From assembly GCA_021405325.1 (NCBI GenBank), contig QWII01000093.1:1-40469 (forward strand): DNA of 40,469 nt, read 5' to 3'. The notes under the pieces are model-generated. The model saw only the letters and a program-made list of their open reading frames with translations, did not search any database and was not told the origin of the DNA. Positions within the stretch are counted from its first letter, which is position 1. Each line of letters begins with the position of its first letter. Below are positions 1 to 7,675 of this stretch, piece by piece. Made by a program: the position numbers and the translations under genes. Origin of the DNA: Caldilinea sp. CFX5 (GTDB taxonomy: Bacteria > Chloroflexota > Anaerolineae > Caldilineales > Caldilineaceae).

Positions 1-1
1 C

Positions 2-256
2 CGTTCCAATACCTCCATTTGCTTAAAAATCGTTGCCCCGGCCTATACGACTTTGTCTGAGAACGATCAAGCCGCCAAAGCCAAACGCTTGGCCGATCTC
101 CTCGAAAAAGAAGGCGTCGCCTATGACATCGCCTCCTACCGCGACGCTCCGCCAGGGCTACGCATCTGGGGGGGCGCCACGGTGGAGACCAGCGACATCA
201 ACGCGCTATTACCTTGGCTGGATTGGGCTTATACACAAGTGATGGGCGAAAGATGA
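2..256 (+). CDS. serC: Phosphoserine aminotransferase, C-terminal end (partial)
   Basis: Only the last 84 residues are in the window; the gene begins upstream. The protein makes 3-phosphoserine from 3-phosphohydroxypyruvate and glutamate in serine synthesis, with PLP as cofactor. The visible tail runs through [20 protein letters not shown], then [20 protein letters not shown], which is the typical closing segment of the class V aminotransferase SerC of the short archaeal/actinobacterial type. The catalytic lysine lies upstream and cannot be checked. The reading frame is open from base 2, so the true start is outside. The stop overlaps the ATG of the macrodomain remnant (ATGA), which suggests that the two were once translationally coupled. 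The name rests on this tail alone. Confidence 0.8.
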   Translation, partial: RSNTSICLKIVAPAYTTLSENDQAAKAKRLADLLEKEGVAYDIASYRDAPPGLRIWGGATVETSDINALLPWLDWAYTQVMGER

Positions 257-426
257 GCAATGTTTTGCCGGCGCCGTACCATCGGTTGGCAGTGACCAAA
301 GGCGATATTACCAAACTGACCGTTGACGCCATCGTCAATGCCGCCAACAGTTCGTTGCTGGGCGGTGGCGGGGTGGATGGCGCCATCCATCGCGCCGCCG
401 GCCCCGAGTTGTTGCAGCCAAAGTCT
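253..426 (+). pseudogene. Truncated macrodomain (ADP-ribose hydrolase type) gene
   Basis: From the ATG at 253 the frame encodes about 58 residues of a clear macrodomain: [20 protein letters not shown] is followed by [19 protein letters not shown]. This is the N-terminal part with the NAAN and glycine-rich ADP-ribose-binding loops of the YmdB/MacroD group, which removes ADP-ribose or deacetylates O-acetyl-ADP-ribose. The family needs about 170 residues. Here similarity stops abruptly after ELLQ, and the frame continues as unrelated sequence into the next gene's upstream region. The rest of the fold is gone in all frames I read. A copy of a dispersed intergenic word (465-502) sits about 40 bases past the break. 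I infer a deletion or repeat-linked loss. A functional short protein is unlikely. Confidence 0.75.
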
Positions 427-464
427 AAGCTGCCCGCCTGTGGCGCGTTGTACCGACAAAGTCA

Positions 465-502
465 AAAATCCGTTGCTTCCCCCATCCGCTGTTGTGTTCC
501 GT
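465..502 (+). repeat. Dispersed intergenic word, copy next to the macrodomain break
   Basis: The stretch contains aaatccgttgcttccc followed by catccgctgttgtgttc. It is nearly the same as the arms at 31725-31757 and 31775-31802, which read aaatccg(c/t)t(g/a)cttccta and catccgttgtt. By eye the match covers about 35 bases with a few differences. It lies just downstream of the point where macrodomain homology ends and upstream of the thiol dioxygenase start. Confidence 0.55.
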
Positions 503-544
503 GCCAACCCATCGACACCAGCCCTACCCAAACAGGAAACCACC

Positions 545-1180
545 ATGACCAACACACCTGTATCCTACACCGACGAATGGCTCGTGGATTCCCCCCTCAT
601 GCGCGACTTCATCAACGAAGTCAACGCCATCCGCCGTAGCGCCCCCGACCCGCGCACCGCTGTCGCCGCTATCCGCCCCCACTTTGCCAAACTGCTGGCC
701 GACCAAAGCTGGCTGCCGGCCCAATACCAGGAACCCGCCGCCGGTGAAAGCGGCATGGGCAGCAAGATCGGCATGTGGCTCCTCTACCGCGCCGGCGATG
801 GCGGACTGGCCTTCTCCGCGTTAGTTCTCCCATCCGGCGCCCAGACCCCTGTCCATGACCATCTTGCTTGGGGACTCGTCGGTCTCTACAAAGGCGAACA
901 AGCCGAAGAAGTCTTCGCCCGTCACGACCACGGCGACCAGGAAGGCCACGCCGAACTGGCGGTCAGTGAACGCAATCTGCTCAAACCGGGCGACTTTTAC
1001 GAATTGCTGCCAGAGAATGACATCCATCGCGTCCGCACCACCTCCGACATAACCTCTGTTTCGTTGCATCTCCTGGGCAATGACAACGGCTGCATCTGGC
1101 GTCACCGCTTTGACCCCGAAGCTCAACAAGTGTTGCCCTTCAAATCCGGCTGGCTGAATGTCGAGTGCCGCGACTATTAA
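545..1180 (+). CDS. Cysteine dioxygenase-type (thiol dioxygenase) cupin
   Basis: This 211-residue protein belongs to the CDO_I/3-mercaptopropionate dioxygenase family, which uses Fe(II) and O2 to oxidise small thiols to sulfinates in the cytoplasm. The three-histidine iron site is visible: His104 and His106 in [13 protein letters not shown] and His161 in ENDIHRVR. The [12 protein letters not shown] strand that follows is typical of the bacterial members. Length fits the family (about 180-210). I chose ATG 545, which follows an AGGA-like site at about 534. Longer in-frame starts run through the macrodomain remnant in another frame and are not credible. Substrate (cysteine or 3-mercaptopropionate) cannot be told from sequence. 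The gene stands alone, followed by a hairpin. Confidence 0.8.
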   Translation: MTNTPVSYTDEWLVDSPLMRDFINEVNAIRRSAPDPRTAVAAIRPHFAKLLADQSWLPAQYQEPAAGESGMGSKIGMWLLYRAGDGGLAFSALVLPSGAQTPVHDHLAWGLVGLYKGEQAEEVFARHDHGDQEGHAELAVSERNLLKPGDFYELLPENDIHRVRTTSDITSVSLHLLGNDNGCIWRHRFDPEAQQVLPFKSGWLNVECRDY

Positions 1181-1193
1181 TCGCCCTTTACCA

Positions 1194-1226
1194 ACAAACC
1201 AGGTTTCTCGCAGAAACCTGGTTTGT
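1194..1226. terminator. Perfect 15-bp hairpin after the thiol dioxygenase gene
   Basis: The arms acaaaccaggtttct and agaaacctggtttgt are exactly complementary, with a 3-base loop (cgc). It starts 13 bases after the stop codon. There is no T-run after it, so intrinsic termination is likely but not certain. The core accaggtttct recurs in degenerate form at 16141-16205, so it may be a dispersed palindrome and not a dedicated terminator. Confidence 0.6.
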
Positions 1227-1279
1227 CCCCATCCACCATCCATAGACTGCCATGTAGCCGCGCTGCCAATAGCTCGACC

Positions 1280-1352
1280 CCGGACTGTGGACTCCGGACT
1301 GTGGACTCTCGACTCTGGACTACGCGACTGCCGACTACGCGACTATCCACCA
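1280..1352. repeat. Imperfect short-word array upstream of pyk
   Basis: Words related to ggactgtggactc (twice), then gactacgcgact (twice, separated by gcc) occur in a row, flanked on both sides by ccatccaccatcca-like sequence (from 1229 and from 1342). The word actacgcg is the same 8-mer that forms the array at 21494-21569. No ORF here looks real. With the hairpin at 1194 it fills most of the gap between the dioxygenase and pyk. Confidence 0.5.
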
Positions 1353-1387
1353 TCCACCCCAAAAAACTCGCATTCCCTAACACTCTA

Positions 1388-1439
1388 TGGTAATATTGCC
1401 GTAATTGACTACGACTTATAGCTTCCGGGGCGGGAGGAA
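1388..1439 (+). promoter_or_regulatory. Possible extended -10 promoter and strong RBS of pyk
   Basis: TGGTAATAT at 1388-1396 fits an extended -10 box (TGn plus TAATAT) with no clear -35. GGGAGGAA at 1432-1439 is a strong ribosome binding site that decides the GTG start at 1442. The promoter is a weak prediction. The ribosome site is firm. Confidence 0.35.
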
Positions 1440-1441
1440 CT

Positions 1442-3223
1442 GTGCTGCGGGTAAAAATTGTCTGTACCATTGGGCCATCAAGCCGCGAAATTGCGGTTTT
1501 GCGGCAATTAGTGGAAGCCGGCATGAATGTTGTGCGGCTTAACATGAGTCATGGCACTCATGCTTATCATAGTGAAACCATCGATCGCGTCCGTATGATC
1601 GCCGAGCAACTGGGCAAGCCCATTGCCATTTTGGCCGATTTGCAAGGTCCCAAATTGCGTGTCGGCAAGATGCAAGAAGGGGGCGTACCGTTACAAGAGG
1701 GCGAGGAGTTGACCCTCACTATTGAAGATGTGGTGGGGCAACCGGGGCGCGTGCCGATTCAATACAAGGAATTGCCCCAAAATGTCAAACGGGGCGAGAC
1801 CATTCTGCTCGATGACGGGCTGCTGGAACTGGAAGTGATCGACGCCAATGACACCGAGATTCGGACGCGCGTCATTGTCGGCGGCGTCTTGAAAGACAAC
1901 AAGGGCATGAACTTGCCCCACGCCTCGCTCGACATCGGCGCCCTGACCGACAAGGATCGCGAGGATGTCAAGTTCGCCCTGGATCGCCAGGTGGATTGGA
2001 TCGCCTTGAGCTTTGTCCGTCGCGCAGCGGATGTGCAAGAATTAAAAGAGATTATCCGGCGCGACTCCACCTTTGGCCGCGCCACGCCCGTGATCTCCAA
2101 GATTGAGAAGCCGGAAGCGGTCCGCAGCATCGATGAGATCATCGCGATCTCCGACGCCATTATGGTGGCCCGTGGCGACCTGGGCATTGAGACCAGCCCG
2201 GAAGCCGTGCCGATGGTGCAAAAGAAGATCATCTCCAAATGTCTGGCCGCGGCTAAACCGGTCATCACCGCTACGCAGATGTTGGATTCGATGATCCGCA
2301 ACCCGCGCCCCACCCGTGCCGAAGCGAGCGATGTGGCAAATGCCGTATTGGATGGCAGCGATGCCATTATGTTATCCGGTGAAACTGCCAGCGGCAGCTA
2401 TCCGGTGCAAGCCGTGCGCACGATGGTCAAGATTGCTGAAGAGGCGGAACGGGTGCGCGCCGGCTTGAATGTGCGCATCATCTATGAGCAGCCGGCGATC
2501 TTTACTGCTTCCGGCGCCATCTGCCACTCTGCCATGCAAACGGCTGAGGATGTCAAGGCTAAGGCCATTGTTGCGCCGACCGTCAGCGGTAACACCGCCA
2601 AGTTGATCGCCGCCTTCCGCCCTTCCGTGCCGGTCATCGCCGTCACCCCCAGCCCGATGGTGCAGCGCCAACTCTGTCTACACTGGGGCACCTATCCGCT
2701 GTTAACCCGTCGGCTCAATACGACCGATGAGGTGGTCGCCGACGCCGTGCGGGTGGCGCAACAGGCCGGCCATTTTACGGAAGGGGACACCATTGTCCTG
2801 ACCGCCGGTATGGTCGGCGGTGTGCGCAGCGCGACCAACTTGATGATGGTGCGCACCATTGAACGAGTCGTCGCCCGTGGCATTGGGCTGGGGCAACGGG
2901 AAGTCGCCGGGCGGATTGCCCGCTTACAACTGCCGCTCAACGGTGAAACGCCCTTGATTGGCCCGCAGGATATTCTCTACGCCGACCGCATCGACCGTTC
3001 CTGTATGCCACTCTTACAGCGCGCCGGGGGGCTGATCACACGCGAAACCGGGCTGGATAGTCTGGGCGCCGTTTTGGCCGTTGAACTGGGGTTGCCGGCC
3101 ATCATTGGCGTGGATGGGCATGTCAACGAGTTGGTCGATGGCGCCCCCGTGGTGCTGGACACGGCCAACGGTCAGGTCTGTCAATGGAAAAAATCCATGC
3201 CGCTTACACGGGTAAATCTATGA
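1442..3223 (+). CDS. pyk: Pyruvate kinase with extra C-terminal domain
   Basis: Last step of glycolysis: PEP plus ADP gives pyruvate and ATP. The 593-residue protein has the full set of marks: VRLNMSHG near the N-terminus, ISKIEKPEAV with the catalytic lysine, MVARGDLGIE for metal binding, and ATQMLDSMIRNPRPTRAE of the family signature. Ordinary pyruvate kinases are about 470 residues. The extra 110 or so residues form a PEP-utiliser-like swivel domain (QDILYADRIDRSCMPLLQRA, then LGLPAIIGVDG), as in Bacillus and Geobacillus. The GG-x-TSH-like position reads GGLITRETG, so no histidine is available for phosphotransfer and the domain is probably structural. The start is GTG behind a strong GGGAGGA site. 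It opens a run of close genes. Confidence 0.95.
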   Translation: MLRVKIVCTIGPSSREIAVLRQLVEAGMNVVRLNMSHGTHAYHSETIDRVRMIAEQLGKPIAILADLQGPKLRVGKMQEGGVPLQEGEELTLTIEDVVGQPGRVPIQYKELPQNVKRGETILLDDGLLELEVIDANDTEIRTRVIVGGVLKDNKGMNLPHASLDIGALTDKDREDVKFALDRQVDWIALSFVRRAADVQELKEIIRRDSTFGRATPVISKIEKPEAVRSIDEIIAISDAIMVARGDLGIETSPEAVPMVQKKIISKCLAAAKPVITATQMLDSMIRNPRPTRAEASDVANAVLDGSDAIMLSGETASGSYPVQAVRTMVKIAEEAERVRAGLNVRIIYEQPAIFTASGAICHSAMQTAEDVKAKAIVAPTVSGNTAKLIAAFRPSVPVIAVTPSPMVQRQLCLHWGTYPLLTRRLNTTDEVVADAVRVAQQAGHFTEGDTIVLTAGMVGGVRSATNLMMVRTIERVVARGIGLGQREVAGRIARLQLPLNGETPLIGPQDILYADRIDRSCMPLLQRAGGLITRETGLDSLGAVLAVELGLPAIIGVDGHVNELVDGAPVVLDTANGQVCQWKKSMPLTRVNL

Positions 3224-3531
3224 AATCTATTCGTATTGGCGCAAGCATCCTCTACCTGGCCGCCATCCTGCCAATCTATCTGCAGTGGAGCCGGCAACAG
3301 ACGGAAGGGCAGATCGATAAGATGCAAGGCGCTGTCTTTAATTCGCCCGGCGCCGAATCCACCGTGACGCCGGCGATGGTGGTCGGCGGCGTTGCCGTGC
3401 TGGGTAGCCACTTTGTCATCGCCCGCAAAGGGTTGGATTTGGACAATGGCGATACGCTGGCGACGATGTTGCTGGGCGGGGTGCTGGGCTTCCTCACCTT
3501 CTATTGGCTCTTGCCCAAGGACACGCGATGA
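3220..3531 (+). CDS. Small membrane protein of unknown function
   Basis: It encodes 103 residues beginning MKSIRIGAS, overlapping the pyk stop by ATGA. I see three hydrophobic stretches: about residues 5-22 (IGASILYLAAILPIYLQW), 47-65 (AMVVGGVAVLGSHFVIARKG) and 78-97 (ATMLLGGVLGFLTFYWLL). I do not recognise a family. The upstream in-frame ATG at 3184 would overlap pyk by 40 bases and adds polar residues, so 3220 is preferred. The overlap with pyk and with the next gene makes translational coupling likely, but gives no firm clue to function. Confidence 0.65.
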   Translation: MKSIRIGASILYLAAILPIYLQWSRQQTEGQIDKMQGAVFNSPGAESTVTPAMVVGGVAVLGSHFVIARKGLDLDNGDTLATMLLGGVLGFLTFYWLLPKDTR

Positions 3532-4310
3532 TTGTTCGTGAAATGGCGAACGGCCAACTCCTCTGCATCCACCAGACGACCCATGCCCTGATGGCGGAAC
3601 AGTTCTGTCGCCACTGGGGCAATGACGACTTTGCGCGCCCCCTGCCCTATGCCGCCACCATGCTGGCGATTGCCCAACATGACAACGGCTGGTATGAGTG
3701 GGAACTGCACCCGCGGTTGCGGCGCGACGGCTACCCGATGGATTTTATGCACGACGATGATCCCATCGCCAAGGTCGCACTCTGGCGGCGGGGCGTTGAC
3801 CGGGTCTTTGAGCAACATCCTTACGCCGCGCTCCTAGTCGGGCGTCATGCCGGGCTGCTCTATGAAAGCGACCTGCCCAACCTGACGGGTGTCGTGGCTG
3901 AACAGGTGGCCGCCTTCCTTGCTGACCAGCAGATGTTGTGGGACGTGGTGCACCATGCCTATGCCGAAGACAGCCGTTACTGCGACCTCCTCAAACCAGC
4001 AGTGGTCGATGCCAACACCCGCCTACTCCAATTCGGTGATCATGCCAGTCTGCAAGTAACCATTCCGTGGGGTGCGCAATCGGAATTGCGTAATTGTCCC
4101 TTGAATGCACAGGAACGCGTTACCCTTACCATGCGCCATAGTGCGCAGACTATTACCTTTTCCCCCTGGCCCTTTGGCGTGGACAGCTTTGCCGTCGAAA
4201 TTCATGGCAGATTGCTCGCCGAACGCCATTTTATGAATGAAGAAAGCTATCACGCTGCGCTGGCCGAAGCGCCCTTGCGGCGTCTCAGTTGGCAGGTGGT
4301 GAAGGAATAG
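3528..4310 (+). CDS. DUF3891 family protein
   Basis: This 260-residue protein matches the DUF3891 pattern from memory: an N-terminal MIVRE, a His-rich core with IAQHDNGWYEWE and DFMHDD, LLVGRHAGLLYE, and a C-terminal beta-rich part. HDNGW and GRHAGLLY look like metal-binding positions of an HD-like helical fold, but no activity is established for the family. The start ATG overlaps the stop of the small membrane gene. The next gene begins two bases after its stop. Its presence inside the pyk-xdh run is positional only and does not define a role. Confidence 0.7.
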   Translation: MIVREMANGQLLCIHQTTHALMAEQFCRHWGNDDFARPLPYAATMLAIAQHDNGWYEWELHPRLRRDGYPMDFMHDDDPIAKVALWRRGVDRVFEQHPYAALLVGRHAGLLYESDLPNLTGVVAEQVAAFLADQQMLWDVVHHAYAEDSRYCDLLKPAVVDANTRLLQFGDHASLQVTIPWGAQSELRNCPLNAQERVTLTMRHSAQTITFSPWPFGVDSFAVEIHGRLLAERHFMNEESYHAALAEAPLRRLSWQVVKE

Positions 4311-4311
4311 T

Positions 4312-5727
4312 ATGTACGCATTTTATACGGCTCCAACAACGCTAACGGAAGCCTTAGCCTTAAAAGCCAAGCATGGCCCTGCTGCCCGCGTAATTGCCGG
4401 CGGCACTGATCTGCTTATTGAACTGGAGCGGGAAGTGCGCAAAGCGCCTGCTGGGCGCGCCCTCGGTCTCATCGATTTGACCCGCATTCCCGGCTTGGCT
4501 GAAATTCGCGAAAACAAGGGCTGGATCGAACTCGGTCCACTGGTGACACACAACCAATGTGTTGCCAGCCCCCTGCTTGTCGAAAAAGCCTTTCCGCTGG
4601 CCCGTGCTTGTTGGGAAGTGGGCGCGCCGCAGATTCGCAACCGTGCGACCCTGGCCGGCAATATCATCACCGCCAGTCCGGCCAACGATGCGATTGTGCC
4701 GCTGCTGGCGCTTGATGCGCAGATCACCGTGCAGAGCGCCGCCCGTGGCGAACGCACCATGCCCTTGCGCGCCTTCCTGACCGGCTTCCGCAAAGTCGAT
4801 CTGGCTGATGATGAAATCCTGACCCGCATTGCCTTCCCCGCGTTGACGCCAACGCAACCGGGGGTCTTTATCAAATTAGGGTTGCGCCAGGCGCAGGCGA
4901 TTAGCGTGATCAGTGTGGCCGCCATTGTCAAAACGGCGGGCGATCCGGCGCAGACGCCTGTGCAGCAAGCCAGCATTACTCTAGGCGCCGTCGCCCCGGT
5001 CATTGTGCGCGCCGAAGCTGCCGAGCAATATATAGTCGGCAAAGTGCTGCGTGATGACGTGCTGCGTGAAGCAAGCCGGCTGGCATTGACGGCGGCATCA
5101 CCGATTGACGATGTGCGCAGCACGGCGGCCTACCGGCTGGGCATGGTGGAAACGCTGGTTGCCCGTGCCTTACGCCAAATCCGCGACGGCCAGGCGCGCG
5201 CCGGTTGGTCAGACCAGCCCATCTTGTTGCGGGGCGAAACGGACGGGAAATGGCCGGTTGCCTCCGCACGGGCAAGCACGGTCGCCACCGTGAACGGTCA
5301 ACCAGTGCAACTTGCCGCCGGCATGACCTTGTTGGATAGTTTGCGCGCCGCCGGCTTTGTCGGCGTCAAAGAAGGGTGCGCTGAAGGGGAATGTGGCGCC
5401 TGCACCGTCTTCCTGGATGGCATGGCGGTGATGGCCTGCCTGGTGCCGGCCGAACGGGCCGCCGGCAGCACCGTTGTCACCGTCGAAGGGCTGGCAAACG
5501 CCGAGAAATTGCATCCGGTACAGGCGGCGCTTGTCCAGAGTGGGGGCGTCCAATGCGGCTACTGCACCCCCGGTTTTGTCATGAGCGCCGCCAAATTGCT
5601 CGAAGAACGCCCCCACCCCACGCGGGCAGAAGCCCAACAGGCGCTCACCGGCAACCTCTGTCGCTGCACCGGCTATCGCAAGATTTTAGACGCTGTTATG
5701 TTGGCCGGGGGAACATCACCTGGATGA
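4312..5727 (+). CDS. FAD-binding and [2Fe-2S] fusion subunit, xanthine dehydrogenase family
   Basis: The protein has 471 residues. Residues 1-290 are a CoxM/XdhB-type FAD domain with VIAGGTDLLIEL and ATLAGNIITASPANDA, the flavin-binding loops. Residues about 320-470 are an XdhC/CoxS-type ferredoxin plus helical domain with all eight cluster cysteines: GCAEGECGACTVF and a following MACL for one cluster, QCGYCTPGF and NLCRCTGY for the other. These subunits pass electrons from a molybdenum hydroxylase to FAD and NAD. The order FAD then Fe-S in one chain is a known fusion type. No molybdopterin-binding large subunit is encoded beside it, so the enzyme is incomplete here. ATG at 4312 follows an AAGGAA site. 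Confidence 0.88.
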   Translation: MYAFYTAPTTLTEALALKAKHGPAARVIAGGTDLLIELEREVRKAPAGRALGLIDLTRIPGLAEIRENKGWIELGPLVTHNQCVASPLLVEKAFPLARACWEVGAPQIRNRATLAGNIITASPANDAIVPLLALDAQITVQSAARGERTMPLRAFLTGFRKVDLADDEILTRIAFPALTPTQPGVFIKLGLRQAQAISVISVAAIVKTAGDPAQTPVQQASITLGAVAPVIVRAEAAEQYIVGKVLRDDVLREASRLALTAASPIDDVRSTAAYRLGMVETLVARALRQIRDGQARAGWSDQPILLRGETDGKWPVASARASTVATVNGQPVQLAAGMTLLDSLRAAGFVGVKEGCAEGECGACTVFLDGMAVMACLVPAERAAGSTVVTVEGLANAEKLHPVQAALVQSGGVQCGYCTPGFVMSAAKLLEERPHPTRAEAQQALTGNLCRCTGYRKILDAVMLAGGTSPG

Positions 5728-5798
5728 AGGCGGGGGCGACTCTTCCTGGAAGAGGCAACGACCGTTCTGTTTGACCGAACTATTGTTTGATTCCGGAA

Positions 5799-5960
5799 GT
5801 GAATTACCGGCGGCGTTGCTATAAACCCGCGCCCAAAAATCAGGCCGAAATCTTCTCCCCTCAGGATGCGCGCTATGGCGCCATTGTCGCCAGCGCCAAC
5901 ACACAGCTTGCGGCAACATTGACCAACATGGGCGCCAATGATCTAGCAACATGGGGTTGA
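5799..5960 (+). other. Short open frame ahead of comB, possible gene remnant
   Basis: The gap 5728-5963 holds one frame that reads like protein: from GTG 5799, or open since 5775, it gives about 53 residues ending in FSPQDARYGAIVASANTQLA and a short tail, with a stop three bases before the comB ATG. I do not recognise it. The close spacing to comB and a sensible composition suggest either a small leader gene or the last part of a lost gene, perhaps material that once followed the FAD/Fe-S subunit. There is no clear ribosome binding site. Confidence 0.25.
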
Positions 5961-5963
5961 GCG

Positions 5964-6677
5964 ATGACCTTTAGCCAAGCTGACTTCGACATCCGTTGTG
6001 AATGGGGGTTGCAAGGCGTCATGACATTGGCGCCGATTAGCGATGTAGTCATCATCGTCGATGTTTTTTCGTTTACCACCTGTGTCGAAATCGCCGTGAA
6101 CCAGGGTGCGCTCATCTATCCCTATCGCGGCGATGACGCGGCCGGCTTTGCTCGATCCGTCGGCGCTGAATTGGCGGCGAAATGGGGCGGGACGGGCTAT
6201 TCGCTCTCGCCCCATTCGCTCGTGTCGCTGCCGCCGGGGCTACGGCTGGTGCTGCCCTCCCCCAACGGCTCGACCCTGAGCATGAGCACCGGCCAGACGC
6301 CGACCATCGCCGGTTGTTTGCGCAACTTTGGCGCGGTGGCCGCGGCGGCGATGAGCTATGGCAAGCGCATCGCCGTGATCCCCGCCGGTGAACGGTGGCG
6401 GGCCGATGGTTCATTACGTCCGGCCTATGAAGATTGGCTGGGCGCCGGCGCCATTATCAGTCAACTGAATGGGCGTCTCTCCGTAGAAGCACGGGCGGCG
6501 CGGGCAGCCTTTCTGGATGCACAGGGCGAACTCACCCAATTGCTGAACGCGTGCGGTTCGGCGAAAGAGCATAGTGAGCAAGGCATGGCGGAAAATGTGG
6601 CGTTGGCAGGGGCGTTGAATGTGAGTGATTGCGTGCCGCGATTGGTGGAGGGCGCGTATCGGCGTACTGCGGCATGA
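5964..6677 (+). CDS. comB: 2-phosphosulfolactate phosphatase (ComB family)
   Basis: ComB hydrolyses 2-phospho-3-sulfolactate to 3-sulfolactate. It is known from coenzyme M synthesis in methanogens, and bacterial homologues act in sulfolactate formation or unknown phosphatase roles. The 237 residues show the family marks: an early VVIIVDVFSFTTCVEIA, LVLPSPNGSTLS in the centre, IAVIPAGERW, and YEDWLGAGAI, with Asp and Ser/Asn residues of the Mg-dependent site. Length matches (about 235-245). No comA or comC is nearby, so CoM synthesis is not implied. The last four bases overlap the CPBP protease start (ATGA). Confidence 0.85.
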   Translation: MTFSQADFDIRCEWGLQGVMTLAPISDVVIIVDVFSFTTCVEIAVNQGALIYPYRGDDAAGFARSVGAELAAKWGGTGYSLSPHSLVSLPPGLRLVLPSPNGSTLSMSTGQTPTIAGCLRNFGAVAAAAMSYGKRIAVIPAGERWRADGSLRPAYEDWLGAGAIISQLNGRLSVEARAARAAFLDAQGELTQLLNACGSAKEHSEQGMAENVALAGALNVSDCVPRLVEGAYRRTAA

Positions 6678-7354
6678 GCGAAATCACCGCCCAACGTGAC
6701 CAGATGCGAAAACCGGTTGCACCGTTTCTTGCCTATCTCTTGCTCTTTCACGGCGCTTGGGTTTTCTGGGTTTACCAGATCTACCCCTGGCTGGTTTCAT
6801 TGGGCGAGACAACGCCGCTCTATGCGCTGATCAATAGTAGCCTACGGCTGCTGATTTGGGTGTTGCCGGTTTTTCTTTACTTGTGCTGGATCGATGGCGT
6901 TGATCCGCTGGCCTATTTGAAACTGCGCGCCCACTGGCAACGGGGGATAATGGTCGGCCTGCTGGTTACGTTGGTCAACTTTTTGCTCTCCCTGGTGCGC
7001 TATGGCTGGCCCCAGCCGGCCCTCCACGCCCTCACCTGGAATCACCTCTTCAGCACCTTCTTGCTGATCGGCTTGATTGAAGAGATTCCCTATCGCGGCT
7101 TTATCCTACAGAAATTGCAGGAACGGTTCAACTTCTGGTTCGCCAACCTCTTGACCTCACTGCTCTTTGTCGCCATTCATCTGCCCGGTTGGCTCAAGCT
7201 CGATCTGCTGCGGGGGGAGACGGTGATCTTTGTCTTTGGGTTTGGTCTGGTGATGGGGCTTATCTTCCGCTATGCCCAATCGCTCTGGAGCGTGATTGTG
7301 GCGCATAGTTTGAATGATTTCCTGGCGGGTTTCTTGTTCAAAGCGGTTGTGTGA
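6674..7354 (+). CDS. CPBP family intramembrane glutamic protease
   Basis: A 226-residue polytopic membrane protein of the CAAX protease/bacteriocin-processing (Abi) family. The catalytic motif is clear: Glu136-Glu137 and Arg141 in LIEEIPYRGF, His169 in FVAIHLPGW, and His211 with Asn214 in VAHSLNDF. Six or so hydrophobic segments surround them. Members cleave substrates in the membrane or serve in immunity to bacteriocins, but the target here is unknown. The start overlaps the comB stop. Translation from earlier in-frame ATG at 6629 would lie inside comB and is rejected. This is the last gene of the plus-strand run that starts at pyk. Confidence 0.85.
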   Translation: MSEITAQRDQMRKPVAPFLAYLLLFHGAWVFWVYQIYPWLVSLGETTPLYALINSSLRLLIWVLPVFLYLCWIDGVDPLAYLKLRAHWQRGIMVGLLVTLVNFLLSLVRYGWPQPALHALTWNHLFSTFLLIGLIEEIPYRGFILQKLQERFNFWFANLLTSLLFVAIHLPGWLKLDLLRGETVIFVFGFGLVMGLIFRYAQSLWSVIVAHSLNDFLAGFLFKAVV

Positions 7355-7675
7355 GCGCCGTTTTCTTGTGACAGTCGGACATCGTGGCATTGCAATAGAT
7401 GACGCCGTCGGTAGTGGCGACCTACGTAAAAGCCGGCCACGGTCGCAAACGCACGACCTCAACTGGGCCAAGGCTGCACCATATACAGGCCGCGACTTGC
7501 GCATGAATCCAGGCGCTGGCTTGTTCAAGCCCCACCTGATCAGCGTTGAAGGAGCAACAAACACATATTTACCCACGGTTCGTGTAATTAAGGTTCGTTC
7601 TCTGGAACAATTTGACAAAATTAAGGCATTTTTCCTATGTTCCCAGAAAGCGCCAAACCGAGGGTATTTAAAGAA
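7355..7675. other. Gap without a supported gene at the border of the AT-rich island
   Basis: An open frame crosses this gap from the protease tail, but its codons look unlike protein and it runs antisense into the next gene. No RNA gene, palindrome or clear promoter was found. Base composition shifts from GC-rich to AT-rich at about 7540, so a transfer boundary may lie here. Confidence 0.4.
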
